NCBI RefSeq assembly: GCF_965233615.1
Contig: NZ_OZ247495.1
Length of the DNA: 64,000 nt
Reading direction: 5' to 3' (one strand)
DNA from: Pelagibius sp028280305
GTDB taxonomy: Bacteria > Pseudomonadota > Alphaproteobacteria > Kiloniellales > Kiloniellaceae
The notes under the pieces: model-generated
Told to the model about the DNA's origin: nothing
The model's input: only the letters and a program-made list of their open reading frames with translations
The model's database searches: none
Part shown: positions 24,987-33,617 of the stretch, piece by piece
How positions within the stretch are numbered: position 1 is the stretch's first letter
Layout: every line of letters starts with the position of its first letter
Made by a program: the position numbers and the translations under genes

Positions 24987-25412
24987 ATGTCGATGCAGTT
25001 GTTGGTTCTGTTCGCGATGCAGGATGCACCTGATATCGACGAATGGAAAAACGCCCTGACGGAACAGAACGTCCCTGTCTCAATCACAGAGGAAGTGGAC
25101 CTGGGCTCGCATGCAGGCTTTCTTCCGATGCGGCTGGAAAACAAGGATACGGGCCTCTATTTCCAGATCGAAGACTATGCGGACCTGGCCGCAAGCATTC
25201 CGCCTCTGAAGGAAGTCTCAATTGAGGACCCGGTGGTCTATTCCCTGGGCTACGGGGGCAGTCTGGAAGAGGGCGCGGTCGCCTTCTATTCCGCCTTTGC
25301 AATGACCGTGGCGTTCAACGGTGTCGCCTATGAACCTCAAGGAGGCGGGTTCATGAGTGCCGACAGCCTGCTGGAAGCCGCGACGCAGCTCTACGAACTG
25401 ACGGCCAACTAG
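24987..25412 (+). CDS. Hypothetical protein
   Basis: 141 residues with no signal peptide or membrane helix; acidic. I do not recognise a family. A pattern of strands and helices is visible (LLVLFAMQDAPDIDEWKNAL; LENKDTGLYFQIEDYADLAA; EEGAVAFYSAFAMTVAFNGV), ending in a helix with SADSLLEAATQLYEL. Codon use is like that of the neighbours, so it is likely real. It lies between rlmI and a convergent DUF1801 gene. Confidence 0.6.
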   Translation: MSMQLLVLFAMQDAPDIDEWKNALTEQNVPVSITEEVDLGSHAGFLPMRLENKDTGLYFQIEDYADLAASIPPLKEVSIEDPVVYSLGYGGSLEEGAVAFYSAFAMTVAFNGVAYEPQGGGFMSADSLLEAATQLYELTAN

Positions 25413-25434
25413 CAGAGGCCCAGCGGCCGTTCCG

Positions 25435-25893
25435 TCACCGCCGCTGCTTAAGATGATAGGTCAGCGCGTTCCGGATCAGCAGCCGCAGCCTTTCGATCGG
25501 CAGCGCTTCACCCTCTTCGAAGAGGAGCGCACGATTTCCCTCGTAGACGAAGTCGTCCGGAAAGAGGCTTTGAAAATCAGATACGATCGAGGTCCGGCAG
25601 TGGACGTAGAGCGCGAAGCCGCCCTGCTTCGGCCGGCCCAGGCGGATCGTCGAGCCAGATTTGGTTTCCGGCGTCAGGTAGGCGGGCTGGCCCCACTTCA
25701 GGGTTTCCTGCACGGCGCCGACACCAGGTGTCGCCGCCGCCGTTTCGAAGATCAGGCGGCGCAGCGTCAACAGACCGCGGCGCGGCCGTGGCGGAAAGCC
25801 CGCAAAGGTCGCCTCGACATCGCGATCTTTGAAAAGCGGTGCCGGTGTTTTCAACCGTTCAATCTCTCCCGACTCGATGCAGTCCTGACGCAC
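25435..25893 (-). CDS. DUF1801 domain-containing protein (YdhG-like)
   Basis: 152 residues. The YdhG/DUF1801 outline is clear: LIFETAAATPGVGAVQETLK followed by WGQPAYLTPETKSGSTIRLG, then GGFALYVHCRTSIVSDFQSL and a C-terminal helix. Members are small cytosolic proteins of unknown function related to the MmcQ/YjbR fold by some accounts. The start is GTG at 25893 by length; a later start would not touch the domain. Follows the membrane histidine kinase gene by 41 bases. Confidence 0.75.
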   Translation of the reverse strand: MRQDCIESGEIERLKTPAPLFKDRDVEATFAGFPPRPRRGLLTLRRLIFETAAATPGVGAVQETLKWGQPAYLTPETKSGSTIRLGRPKQGGFALYVHCRTSIVSDFQSLFPDDFVYEGNRALLFEEGEALPIERLRLLIRNALTYHLKQRR

Positions 25894-25934
25894 AGAAGCA
25901 AGAGAAGTGCTTCAAGGCCTGACTCTGAGGGCCT

Positions 25935-27383
25935 CTAGCTCGCCTTCTTGGCTGCCGGTTGTCCCTTACTCTGTTCGACGGGGAACACAAGCCGGAAGAT
26001 CGTTCCGCCGCCGCTGGACCGTTCCATGCGAATGTCGCCGCCATGGGCACGCACGATGTCATGGGCGATCGACAGGCCAAGACCGGTACCGCCTTTGCGG
26101 GTCGATCCGGTGAAGGGTTTGAAGAGATGCTCCCTGGCCTCCTCCGGCACGCCGGGGCCGTTGTCCTCGACATCGACAACCAGAAAGTCGCGGACCGGGC
26201 GGGCGGCGATGCGCACCTCGCTGGCGCCGGCCTCCAGCGCATTGCGCCCGAGGTTTGAGAACACGCGGTAAAGCTGCTCGCGGTCGGCTTCGATCACGAA
26301 ACCACGCTCCACCTCGTTCAGCCAGCCGGCGCGGCCGACGCCGACACCGGCCAGCCCTTCGCGCACCTCGGTCATCAGATCGCGCAGGTCGAAGCGCTTC
26401 AGGTCCAGATGCGCCGGCCCTTCGCGGGTAAACTCCAGGATCTGGGCGCAAAGATGCAGGGCCCGGTCTATGGCCCCCACCAGGGTCGGCGCCATGGAGC
26501 GCACGGCCGGGTCGCCACTACGCGCAAGGCGATCTGAAATCAGGCTGGCGGTCGCCAGGATGTTGCGCAGATCATGGTTCACCTTAGTGACCGCCGCGCC
26601 CAGGGCCGCCAGGCGCGTCTTCTGCAACAGGGCGGCGCGCAGGCCTTCCTGCATGGTGACCAGCTCACGCTGGGCGACGCCGATCTCGTCGCTGCGTTCG
26701 GTGGAGGTCAGCCCCCCGGCCGCGACCTCCGGGTTTTCGCGAAAGGCGGCCATGCTGGCGGTGATGCGCCGCATCGGCCGGACCATCAGCAAATGCAGGC
26801 TGAGATAGACCAGGGCCGCAGTAAAGACCGAGATGATCAGCGAGAGGTTGAGAATGCGATAGGAGAAATCCAGCATGTCGCGGCGCATCGGCGCCTCGTC
26901 CAGAACGATTTCAACCTCGACTGCCGGGTCCTTGGGCGATGGGCCGATGATCCGCAGCAGGCGGTTTTCCTGGGCCGCCAGCGCCACCACCGCATCGCGG
27001 ATCAGACCGAAGAAACTTGCCCGGCTGAGATCGTAGGTTGCGTCGATGGTTTCCGGCCCGTCGACCATCAGCATCAACTTGCCCTGGTCCGGCTTTTTCA
27101 GGGCCACCATATAGGCGCCGACATGCTGCAGCAGTTCGGCCTCCAGGGCCTTGCTGACCATATTGTCGGGCGTTGCCTCCAGCGCGAGGATCGAGAGATG
27201 GGCGGCGGCCAGCCGCTCCTGCAGGTAGACCAGCCGCATGCGCCCGATGGAGGGCGCATAGATCAGCACCTCGGCCAGCATCACGAAGACGATCGTCAAC
27301 AGCAACAGCTTGGCCGAGAGGCTTTTGATCAGGGGGGGCAGCCGCAGGCGCTCCCCAGATGCTTTGTGGCCCCACATGGTCAT
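25935..27383 (-). CDS. Membrane sensor histidine kinase (HAMP-HisKA-HATPase)
   Basis: 482 residues. TM1 near 22-43, a periplasmic sensor of about 140 residues, TM2 near 180-203 and a HAMP segment (LMVRPMRRITASMAAFREN) come first. The phosphoacceptor helix is AAVTKVNHDLRNILATASLI with the conserved His. The ATPase domain has NLGRNALEAGA, VEDNGPGVPEEAREHLFKPF and GTGLGLSIAHDIVRAHGGD. No response-regulator gene is adjacent, so the partner is unknown. A lysine-rich tail ends the protein. Confidence 0.9.
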   Translation of the reverse strand: MTMWGHKASGERLRLPPLIKSLSAKLLLLTIVFVMLAEVLIYAPSIGRMRLVYLQERLAAAHLSILALEATPDNMVSKALEAELLQHVGAYMVALKKPDQGKLMLMVDGPETIDATYDLSRASFFGLIRDAVVALAAQENRLLRIIGPSPKDPAVEVEIVLDEAPMRRDMLDFSYRILNLSLIISVFTAALVYLSLHLLMVRPMRRITASMAAFRENPEVAAGGLTSTERSDEIGVAQRELVTMQEGLRAALLQKTRLAALGAAVTKVNHDLRNILATASLISDRLARSGDPAVRSMAPTLVGAIDRALHLCAQILEFTREGPAHLDLKRFDLRDLMTEVREGLAGVGVGRAGWLNEVERGFVIEADREQLYRVFSNLGRNALEAGASEVRIAARPVRDFLVVDVEDNGPGVPEEAREHLFKPFTGSTRKGGTGLGLSIAHDIVRAHGGDIRMERSSGGGTIFRLVFPVEQSKGQPAAKKAS

Positions 27384-27460
27384 GGCTTATAGCACGCCCG
27401 ATAGCGGCGCGGGAGTGCGGCCCCCACAGAGATCACATCCCGCCGGAACGCCAAACGGGA

Positions 27461-27510
27461 GGAGGCCCGTCCCCACGCCGGCCGAAGCCGACGCGGGAAG
27501 ACGGGCCTCC
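27461..27510. terminator. Hairpin downstream of the CNPC protein gene
   Basis: GGAGGCCCGTC (27461-27471) pairs exactly with GACGGGCCTCC (27500-27510), and the enclosed sequence folds further (GCCGGC-CGAA-GCC). It lies just past the CNPC gene stop on the minus strand. There is no clear T-run, so termination is probable but not certain. Confidence 0.5.
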
Positions 27511-27535
27511 CACATTACGCTCTGTCGCTTCAAGC

Positions 27536-27811
27536 TTAGTTGGACTTGGCGGCGCAGGGGTTGCAGGGATTCTTGGCCGCGCAAGGATTGCAGGGGTTCG
27601 CCGCCGCGCAGGGATTGCAGGGGTTCGCCGCGCAGGGGTTGCAGGCCGCCTTCTTCTTCACGGCGCAGGGATTGCAGGCGTTTGCAGCACAGGGATTGCA
27701 GGCAGCGATCTGCACCGAGGTATCGGCGGCATTGGCTGCTGCGAGCGGCAGCGCCACCGCACCGGCGGAAACAGTGGCAACGCTCAGCGCAACAAGGGTT
27801 TTCTTCAGCAT
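27536..27811 (-). CDS. Small exported cysteine-rich protein with CNPC repeats
   Basis: 91-residue precursor. A signal peptide (MLKKTLVALSVATVSAGAV, cleavage near ANAADT) leaves a mature chain of about 60 residues. It contains six CNPC motifs, 12 cysteines in all, spaced by Ala/Asn/Lys/Pro (units such as CNPCAAN and NPCNPCAAK). Nothing else is in the mature part, which argues for metal binding (copper or zinc) or thiol chemistry in the periplasm. This is inference. ATG at 27811 is chosen because the signal peptide begins there; an upstream frame extension looks non-coding. Similar proteins occur in Rhodospirillales as far as I recall. Confidence 0.8.
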   Translation of the reverse strand: MLKKTLVALSVATVSAGAVALPLAAANAADTSVQIAACNPCAANACNPCAVKKKAACNPCAANPCNPCAAANPCNPCAAKNPCNPCAAKSN

Positions 27812-28036
27812 CGTGGTTAAGCCTCCAAGCTTGATCGATCTGTTGCGGCGCCCGCACCCGGGCGCCTTCCGATCCGGCTGGCCGCCGATGGGGGGCCGTC
27901 GTCTGCCGGTTCTCAGAGAATGGTCAGATGCGCGATCAAACACGAATCACGCTCCGGCGATCTGCTTCAACTTTCTGTGAAAAACCGTGAAAAACCGCCT
28001 CATTTCAGTCACAGCCCTGTTCGGAGAACGGGCAGA

Positions 28037-28774
28037 TCACACCCTATTCTTGCGGTCCTTCATCTTCTTGTAGATCACCGGAATGACCGCCAGGACCGCC
28101 AGCCCCAGGATCGGCGCCAGGAACTGCGGCTGGAAGATGGCGCCGAGGTCCGGCACCTCGCCGCGGTCGAAAATCGCCCCCAGGCCGTTGCCGACCAGGG
28201 CATAGACGAAGCTGCCGGGAATGATGCCGATGAAGGTGGCAACCACATAGGTCCGCAGCGTCACCCCGAGGAAGGCCGGCACCAGGTTGACCACGAAGAA
28301 GGGAAACAACGGCACCAGGCGCAGCAACAGCAGATAGTTGAAGGCATTCTCGCGAAAACCGTCTTCCATCTTGCGGATCGCCGCCCCGGCCTTGGCCCGC
28401 AGCAAATCGGCAAAAGCGTAGCGCGCCGCCAGAAACAGGGCACTTGCCCCCAGGGTGGCCCCGATCACCACGTAGATGGTGCCGAAGACCGGCCCGAAGA
28501 GAAATCCGCCGGTTATGGTCAGAAGCGCTCCGCCGGGGATCGAGAATGCGGCCACCAGGGCATAGACGCCGATAAAGCAGAGGCCGGCAACGATGCCGTA
28601 GCGCGCCACGAGATCGAGAAGGTTGGCGCGGTTGTCCCGCAAGACATCAAAACTGACGTAATCGTTCAGGCCGAACAGGAAAAAGGCCGCCAGCCCCGCC
28701 AAGAGGATGAGGATCGGGATCAGACGACCAAGGGAAAAACCCTTTTTGGCGCTGTCATGGCTGGGTTCGGTCAT
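28037..28774 (-). CDS. TVP38/TMEM64 family inner-membrane protein
   Basis: 245 residues with five to six membrane helices. The VTT (DedA-superfamily) core is visible: AAFSIPGGALLTITGGFLFG, then LLRLVPLFPFFVVNLVPAFL and VVATFIGIIPGSFVYALVG. The C-terminal tail is basic. Bacterial relatives are linked to lipid transport or membrane homeostasis without a settled substrate. Divergent from the rpmH operon and separated from the CNPC gene by 225 bases. Confidence 0.85.
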   Translation of the reverse strand: MTEPSHDSAKKGFSLGRLIPILILLAGLAAFFLFGLNDYVSFDVLRDNRANLLDLVARYGIVAGLCFIGVYALVAAFSIPGGALLTITGGFLFGPVFGTIYVVIGATLGASALFLAARYAFADLLRAKAGAAIRKMEDGFRENAFNYLLLLRLVPLFPFFVVNLVPAFLGVTLRTYVVATFIGIIPGSFVYALVGNGLGAIFDRGEVPDLGAIFQPQFLAPILGLAVLAVIPVIYKKMKDRKNRV

Positions 28775-29114
28775 TGCTGCTCCCCACAGGTTCCAACCTT
28801 AGGCGGAACATGGTTAACGAAATGCTGAAACGGTCCCCATCTGGGCGCTTTGGGGGCCGCAGCACGGCGTTCGGGGTTGCTTGTGAGCGGCGCAAAACCG
28901 AACCTGTCAGCGGTTTTAGCCCCTGTCTGCACTGACCACCAGTCACCAAGGTGTGAGGCCGGGTTGTGGGCCGGGAGCCGGGGGCGGGCCCGGCGGGCCG
29001 GCCAAAGCCGGAAAAGAAACCCCGATCCCGGCGTCTGCGGTCGTTGACAGAGCCCGGGCCCGCCCTTATACAGCCCCGTCCATTCAAGAGTCAGCCTGGT
29101 ATTGGAGACTTACC
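28775..29114. other. Divergent control region upstream of rpmH
   Basis: 340 bases without a gene. It contains the rpmH promoter (29044-29072) and a GC-rich partly palindromic segment near 28960-29010. dnaA and an origin of the type found next to rpmH in many other bacteria are absent: I saw no DnaA-box cluster. Confidence 0.5.
29044..29072 (+). promoter_or_regulatory. Sigma-70 promoter of the rpmH-rnpA operon
   Basis: A perfect TTGACA (29044-29049), 17-base spacer and TATACA (29067-29072) lie 42 bases before the rpmH start. A strong housekeeping promoter is expected for this operon. Confidence 0.72.
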
Positions 29115-29249
29115 GTGAAGCGCACCTATCAGCCCTCAAAGCTGGTCCGCAAGCGCCGCCACGGGTTCCGCGCACGCAAGGGAACCGTTGGCGGGCGTCG
29201 CGTCCTCGCTCGTCGGCGCGCCAAAGGCCGCAAGCGCCTTTCCGCCTAG
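29115..29249 (+). CDS. rpmH: 50S ribosomal protein L34
   Basis: 44 residues, the normal L34 length, almost entirely basic: KRTYQPSKLVRKRRHGFRAR then KGTVGGRRVLARRRAKGRKR. It begins with GTG, read from position 29115. First gene of the conserved rpmH-rnpA-yidD-yidC order. Confidence 0.98.
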   Translation: MKRTYQPSKLVRKRRHGFRARKGTVGGRRVLARRRAKGRKRLSA

Positions 29250-29258
29250 GGTGTCGTG

Positions 29259-29693
29259 ATGCCGACCGTTGGGCGGCTCAAGACACGACCTCAATTTCTA
29301 AAGGTCGCGGCGGCCAAGCATAAATGGGCCACGCCGGGCCTTGTTTTACAGGCAGCAAGGCGCAGACGCGGCGAAGACCGGGCAGCGCCTGAAGTGCCTG
29401 AAACCCTTACCAAAGATCCTGGAGAGCCGGACGTGCGGGTTGGCTTTACGGTGACGCGTCGCGTCGGCAATGCGGTGGTCCGCAACCGGGCCAAGCGACG
29501 CCTGCGCGCCGCGGCGGCGGCGGTCTTTCCGCGCCTGGGGCGCAGCGGCACCGATTATGTCGTGATCGGCCGCCTCGGCACGCTCGAACGGCCCTTTCCC
29601 GATCTCATGAAGGATCTGGAGCAGGCCATCATACGGTTGGACCGCAAAGGCCCTGGCCGACCCTCAAAAGACGGCCGGGAGGCAAGGCTATGA
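29259..29693 (+). CDS. rnpA: Ribonuclease P protein component
   Basis: 144 residues; protein subunit of RNase P, which trims tRNA 5' leaders. The RNR motif is VVRNRAKRRLRAAA in the central helix. VRVGFTVTRRVGNA and GTDYVVIGR mark the flanking strands. A 25-residue low-complexity insertion follows the first strand, which is common in alphaproteobacteria. ATG at 29259 or GTG at 29256 can start it. Ten bases after rpmH; its end overlaps yidD. Confidence 0.95.
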   Translation: MPTVGRLKTRPQFLKVAAAKHKWATPGLVLQAARRRRGEDRAAPEVPETLTKDPGEPDVRVGFTVTRRVGNAVVRNRAKRRLRAAAAAVFPRLGRSGTDYVVIGRLGTLERPFPDLMKDLEQAIIRLDRKGPGRPSKDGREARL

Positions 29694-29989
29694 AGCTGGT
29701 CAGCCTGCTGCTTCTGGTCTTGATCCGCGGCTACCAGTTCCTGGTATCCCCTTTCTTCCCGCCGTGCTGCCGCTATCTGCCGACCTGTTCGGAGTATGCC
29801 CGCGAGGCCGTGACGGTCCACGGCCCGCTGCGCGGTTCCTGGCTAACACTGCGCCGCCTCGCGCGCTGCCACCCCTGGGCCGGCTGGGGCTACGACCCGG
29901 TGCCGGAGAAGAAATCCACTGAAAATGTCACATCCGGGCTTGGCCGGCGCCCGGACTGTTGCCATCTAGATCACCAATCGGGCCGCTAA
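29690..29989 (+). CDS. yidD: Membrane protein insertion efficiency factor YidD
   Basis: 99 residues. The family core is complete: LIRGYQFLVSPFFPPCCRYL, PTCSEYAREAVTVHG, and RRLARCHPWAGWGYDPVP. The three conserved cysteines are present. It assists YidC-dependent insertion at the inner membrane. It overlaps rnpA by four bases (ATGA) and yidC follows 26 bases on. The C-terminal 25 residues are a non-conserved tail. Confidence 0.95.
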   Translation: MKLVSLLLLVLIRGYQFLVSPFFPPCCRYLPTCSEYAREAVTVHGPLRGSWLTLRRLARCHPWAGWGYDPVPEKKSTENVTSGLGRRPDCCHLDHQSGR

Positions 29990-30015
29990 GGCCACCTGGG
30001 AGCCGAACGAGTCTT

Positions 30016-31788
30016 ATGGAACAACGCAATCTCCTGCTGGCGATCGTCCTCTCGGTGGTCATCCTCTTTGGCTTCAACTATCTGTTCCCGCAGCAGCCCC
30101 TGACGCCCCAGCCCGATCCGGCGACTTCCGGCGAAACCGGTGCCCCGGCAACAGCGGGCAGCGTGCCCTCGATCCCCGGCGTCCCATCGACCGGCGGTGC
30201 GGCCGTTCCCTCCCGGGACGAGGTGATCGGGATCAGCCCGCGGCTGTCCATCGACACCCCGCGGCTCACCGGCTCCGTGGCGCTGCGCGGCGCGCTGATC
30301 GACGATCTCATCCTCACCCAGTTCAAGGAAACTCTGGAAGAGGACAGCCCCAACATCACCCTGCTGTCGCCGACCGGCTCGGCCAACCCCTACTTCTCGC
30401 GCTTCGGCTGGGCGGCCAATCCGGGCAGCGGCGTGGCGGTGCCCGATGCCGAAACCCTTTGGCAGACAGACGGCGGCCCGCTGGCCCCCGGCGATCCGGT
30501 GACGCTGAGCTGGGACAACGGTGCCGGACTGGTCTTCGAACAGGTTATCTCGGTCGACGACGAATACCTCTTCACCATCACCCAGCGGGTGACGAATTCA
30601 GGCACAGACGCCGTCGAACTGGCGCCTTTCGGGCTGGTCTCCCGCACCGGCACGCCGGACATTCTGGGTTTTTACATTCTCCATGAAGGGCCGATCGGCT
30701 TTCTCGACGAGCAGCTCCGCGAGATCGACTACGACGATCTGAAGGACGACTTCCAAGGCCAGGAAGTGGTCATCGATCACCCCACCACCGGCGGCTGGAT
30801 CGGCATCACCGACAAGTACTGGCTGGCGGCCCTGGTCCCCGATCAGAATCAGGCTGTAAAGACTCGTTTCGTCTACACCCAGCCGTCGAACCAGGACCGC
30901 TACCAGGCCGACTTTCTCTACAGTGCCGCCAGCGTGCCGGCGGGCGGCAGCCTGGAGACCACCAGCCGCCTCTTCGCCGGCGCCAAGGAAGTCGTAAAGC
31001 TGGACGCCTATCGGGACGAGCTTGGGATTGTGAGTTTCGATCTGGCCGTGGACTTCGGCTGGTTCTACTTCCTCACCAAGCCGCTGTTCTACGCCATTCA
31101 CTGGCTGAACGCGCAGGTCGGCAACTTCGGTGTCGCCATCCTGCTGCTCACCATCGCCGTGAAGCTGGTCTTCTTCCCGCTGGCCAACAAGTCCTACAAG
31201 TCGATGGCCAAGATGCGCAAGCTGCAGCCGGAGATGATGGACCTGCGCGAACGCTTCAGCGAGGACAAGCAGCGGCTCAATCAGGAAATGATGGCGCTCT
31301 ATAAACGCGAGGGCGCCAACCCCTTGTCCGGCTGTCTGCCGATCCTGATTCAGATCCCGGTGTTCTTCGCCCTCTATAAGGTGATGTACGTCACCATCGA
31401 GATGCGGCACGCCCCCTTCTTCGGCTGGATCCACGATCTCTCCGCGGCGGATCCGACCACCATCCTGAACGGTTTCGGCCTGCTGCCCTGGGGTGCGCCG
31501 GACCTGGGCCTGTTGAACCTTCTGAACATCGGCGTCTGGCCGCTGCTGATGGGCATTTCCATGTTCCTGCAGCAGAAGCTGAACCCCCAGCCGCCCGACC
31601 CGGTGCAGGCCAAGATCTTCCTGATGATGCCGATCATGTTCACCTTCCTGCTGGCCACCTTCCCGGCCGGTCTGGTGATCTACTGGACCTGGAACAACAT
31701 TCTCTCCATGGCCCAGCAGGCGATCATCATGAAGCGCGCCGGGGTGCCGCTCGGCAGCGGCACGCCGAAGCAGCCGACCAGCACCTAA
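30016..31788 (+). CDS. yidC: Membrane protein insertase YidC
   Basis: 590 residues, Gram-negative type. TM1 is at residues 6-24 (NLLLAIVLSVVILFGFNYLF). A Pro/Thr-rich linker and a large periplasmic beta-supersandwich domain follow to about residue 355. The five-helix insertase core starts with GNFGVAILLLTIAVKLVFFP; the catalytic-groove Arg is likely in this segment or just beyond. SGCLPILIQIPVFFALYKV and LATFPAGLVIYWTWNN are typical. Works with SecYEG or alone to insert inner-membrane proteins. Confidence 0.97.
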   Translation: MEQRNLLLAIVLSVVILFGFNYLFPQQPLTPQPDPATSGETGAPATAGSVPSIPGVPSTGGAAVPSRDEVIGISPRLSIDTPRLTGSVALRGALIDDLILTQFKETLEEDSPNITLLSPTGSANPYFSRFGWAANPGSGVAVPDAETLWQTDGGPLAPGDPVTLSWDNGAGLVFEQVISVDDEYLFTITQRVTNSGTDAVELAPFGLVSRTGTPDILGFYILHEGPIGFLDEQLREIDYDDLKDDFQGQEVVIDHPTTGGWIGITDKYWLAALVPDQNQAVKTRFVYTQPSNQDRYQADFLYSAASVPAGGSLETTSRLFAGAKEVVKLDAYRDELGIVSFDLAVDFGWFYFLTKPLFYAIHWLNAQVGNFGVAILLLTIAVKLVFFPLANKSYKSMAKMRKLQPEMMDLRERFSEDKQRLNQEMMALYKREGANPLSGCLPILIQIPVFFALYKVMYVTIEMRHAPFFGWIHDLSAADPTTILNGFGLLPWGAPDLGLLNLLNIGVWPLLMGISMFLQQKLNPQPPDPVQAKIFLMMPIMFTFLLATFPAGLVIYWTWNNILSMAQQAIIMKRAGVPLGSGTPKQPTST

Positions 31789-31819
31789 AGGGAATCGGGC
31801 GAAGTTCCGCCCGGACGCC

Positions 31820-32497
31820 ATGACTGAGAACGCCCCCAGGGACCCGGAAGAGGAAGCCGCCGAGGCCGCCGCCCTGGAGGCTGGGCGCCTGCTGTTCTCG
31901 CGCGCATGCAATTTCCTGATCTCGGCGGCGGACGAAGCGCAGTTGCCCGCCTTTGCCCTGAACGAGGTGGCCTTCGCCGGCCGCTCCAACGTCGGGAAAT
32001 CGAGCCTGCTGAACGCGCTGACCGGGCACAAGGCGCTGGCCCGCACCTCCAACACCCCGGGCCGCACGCGGCTGTTGAACTTTTTCGAACTCGGCGGGCG
32101 GCTGATCCTGGTGGACCTGCCGGGCTACGGCTACGCCCGGGCTTCGAAGACCGATATCGCACGCTGGACCAAGCTGACCCGTGGTTATCTGAAGGGACGG
32201 GCCCAACTGCGGCGGGTCTGTCTGCTCATCGACTCGCGCCATGGGCTGAAGGCAAGCGACAAGCAGGTCATGGACGAACTGGACAGCGCCGCGGTTTCCT
32301 ATCAGGTGGTGCTCACCAAGGCGGACAAGATGAAACCCGGCCCCCTGGCCCGGATGGTCGAGGAGACCGGCGCCGCCCTGGCGAAAAGACCCGCCGCCCA
32401 TCCAGTCTGCCTGGTCACCTCTTCCGAAAGCGGCGCCGGAATCGACCAGCTTCGCGCCGCCCTGGCGGCGCTGGCCGAACCGCCCGGCGCAGAGTAA
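31820..32497 (+). CDS. engB: Ribosome biogenesis GTPase EngB (YihA/YsxC)
   Basis: 225-residue cytosolic GTPase needed for 50S assembly. G motifs in order: G1 GRSNVGKSS, G2 SNTPGRT, G3 DLPGYGYA, G4 TKADK, G5 SSESGAG. The acidic N-terminal 25 residues (Glu/Ala-rich) are an extension. Lies 31 bases after yidC and 66 before argB, the usual alphaproteobacterial order. Confidence 0.96.
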   Translation: MTENAPRDPEEEAAEAAALEAGRLLFSRACNFLISAADEAQLPAFALNEVAFAGRSNVGKSSLLNALTGHKALARTSNTPGRTRLLNFFELGGRLILVDLPGYGYARASKTDIARWTKLTRGYLKGRAQLRRVCLLIDSRHGLKASDKQVMDELDSAAVSYQVVLTKADKMKPGPLARMVEETGAALAKRPAAHPVCLVTSSESGAGIDQLRAALAALAEPPGAE

Positions 32498-32563
32498 AGT
32501 GGCGCCGGCCTCAGTCGATTCGCCAGCCGGGTCGATCCTTCTCCGGGGCCGGGGGTTTAGAGC

Positions 32564-33469
32564 ATGAGTCGGAAGAACATCAGCGATACCAAGCACTGGC
32601 TGCGCACGGCCCGGACAATCTCCGAGGCGCTGCCCTTCATGCGCCGCTATGCCGGCAAGACCTTCGTCGTGAAGTACGGCGGTCATGCCATGGTCGACGA
32701 GGAACTGGCCGCCCTCTTCGCCAGCGACATCGTGCTGATGAAGCAGGTCGGGGTGAACCCCATCGTGGTGCATGGCGGCGGCCCGCAGATCGGCCGCATG
32801 CTGGAGCGCCTTTCGGTGCAGACCGAGTTCGTCGACGGCCTCAGGGTCACCGATGCCAAGACCGTCGAGGTGGTGGAGATGGTGCTCTCCGGCACCATCA
32901 ACAAGTCCATCGTCTCGGCCATCAATGCCGCGGGCGGACGGGCGGTCGGCCTTTCCGGCAAGGACGGCAATCTGATCCAGGCCCAGAAACTGAGCCGCAC
33001 CACCCGGGACCCGGATTCCAATATCGAGAAGGTGCTCGATCTCGGCTTTGTCGGGGAACCGAGCCTGATCGACCCCCGGGTGCTCACCTCGCTGCAGGAA
33101 TCCGGGCTGGTCCCGGTTATCGCGCCGATCGGCATCGGGCCCAAGGGCGAGACCTACAACATCAACGCCGACACGGCGGCGGGCGCCATTGCCGCGGCCT
33201 CCGGCGCCTCGCGTCTGTTGATGCTGACTGACGTGGTCGGTGTGCTCGACAAAGACGGTGAACTGATGCCGGAGCTGAACACCGGCCAGGTCGAGGCCCT
33301 GCGGCAGGACGGCACCATCCACGGCGGCATGATCCCGAAGCTGGAAACCTGCGTGAAGGCGGTGGAGAACGGCGTCGAGGCCGCGGTCATCCTGGACGGA
33401 CGCCTGCCCCATTCGATGCTGCTGGAAATCTTCACCGGCGGCGGCATCGGCACCCTGGTGCACCGCTAG
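32564..33469 (+). CDS. argB: Acetylglutamate kinase
   Basis: 301-residue amino-acid kinase that phosphorylates N-acetylglutamate, the second step of arginine synthesis. FVVKYGGHAM and HGGGPQIGRML are the phosphate-binding loops, AGAIAAASGASRLLMLTDV the nucleotide region, and the N-terminal helix (TARTISEALPFMRRYAG type) is that of the arginine-inhibitable hexameric enzymes. The last residues GTLVHR are normal for the family. TAG stop begins a TAGAGC tract like those of the palindrome family. Confidence 0.97.
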   Translation: MSRKNISDTKHWLRTARTISEALPFMRRYAGKTFVVKYGGHAMVDEELAALFASDIVLMKQVGVNPIVVHGGGPQIGRMLERLSVQTEFVDGLRVTDAKTVEVVEMVLSGTINKSIVSAINAAGGRAVGLSGKDGNLIQAQKLSRTTRDPDSNIEKVLDLGFVGEPSLIDPRVLTSLQESGLVPVIAPIGIGPKGETYNINADTAAGAIAAASGASRLLMLTDVVGVLDKDGELMPELNTGQVEALRQDGTIHGGMIPKLETCVKAVENGVEAAVILDGRLPHSMLLEIFTGGGIGTLVHR

Positions 33470-33529
33470 AGCCGACCCTGTCCCGGTCAACGGGGCTTCT
33501 CCAAAAAACACGATTCATCCGAACCGGAC

Positions 33530-33543
33530 TTGAGCTTCATCAA
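33530..33543. promoter_or_regulatory. FNR-type box upstream of ubiTUV
   Basis: TTGAG-cttc-ATCAA matches the FNR consensus TTGAT-N4-ATCAA except for one base in the left half. It is about 80 bases before the preferred ubiT start, as expected for activation under low oxygen. FNR control of ubiUV is known in E. coli. Confidence 0.65.
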
Positions 33544-33617
33544 GGACCGCCGCCCAGCGCCAGGCCTAAGCTGACCCTGGGTAAATCCGACAGTGTCGAT
33601 TGGCGAAGGTGATGATC

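Noticed and set aside
27536..27811. CRISPR-like or tandem DNA repeat at the CNPC gene
   Set aside because: The DNA periodicity comes from codons for repeated CNPCAA units, with irregular spacing and no spacers.
27540..27980. Forward frame with LQGFAAQ-like repeats
   Set aside because: The repeat is simply the antisense of the CNPC protein, which has a signal peptide and sensible cysteine spacing.
28775..29114. Replication origin next to rpmH
   Set aside because: No dnaA gene and no cluster of TTATCCACA-like boxes; in alphaproteobacteria the origin is usually elsewhere.
30598..32067. 489-residue leftward frame across yidC and engB
   Set aside because: Antisense of two certain genes, no motifs.
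31727..33511. 594-residue leftward frame across engB and argB
   Set aside because: Antisense shadow; His/Gln/Asp-rich with no recognisable domain.
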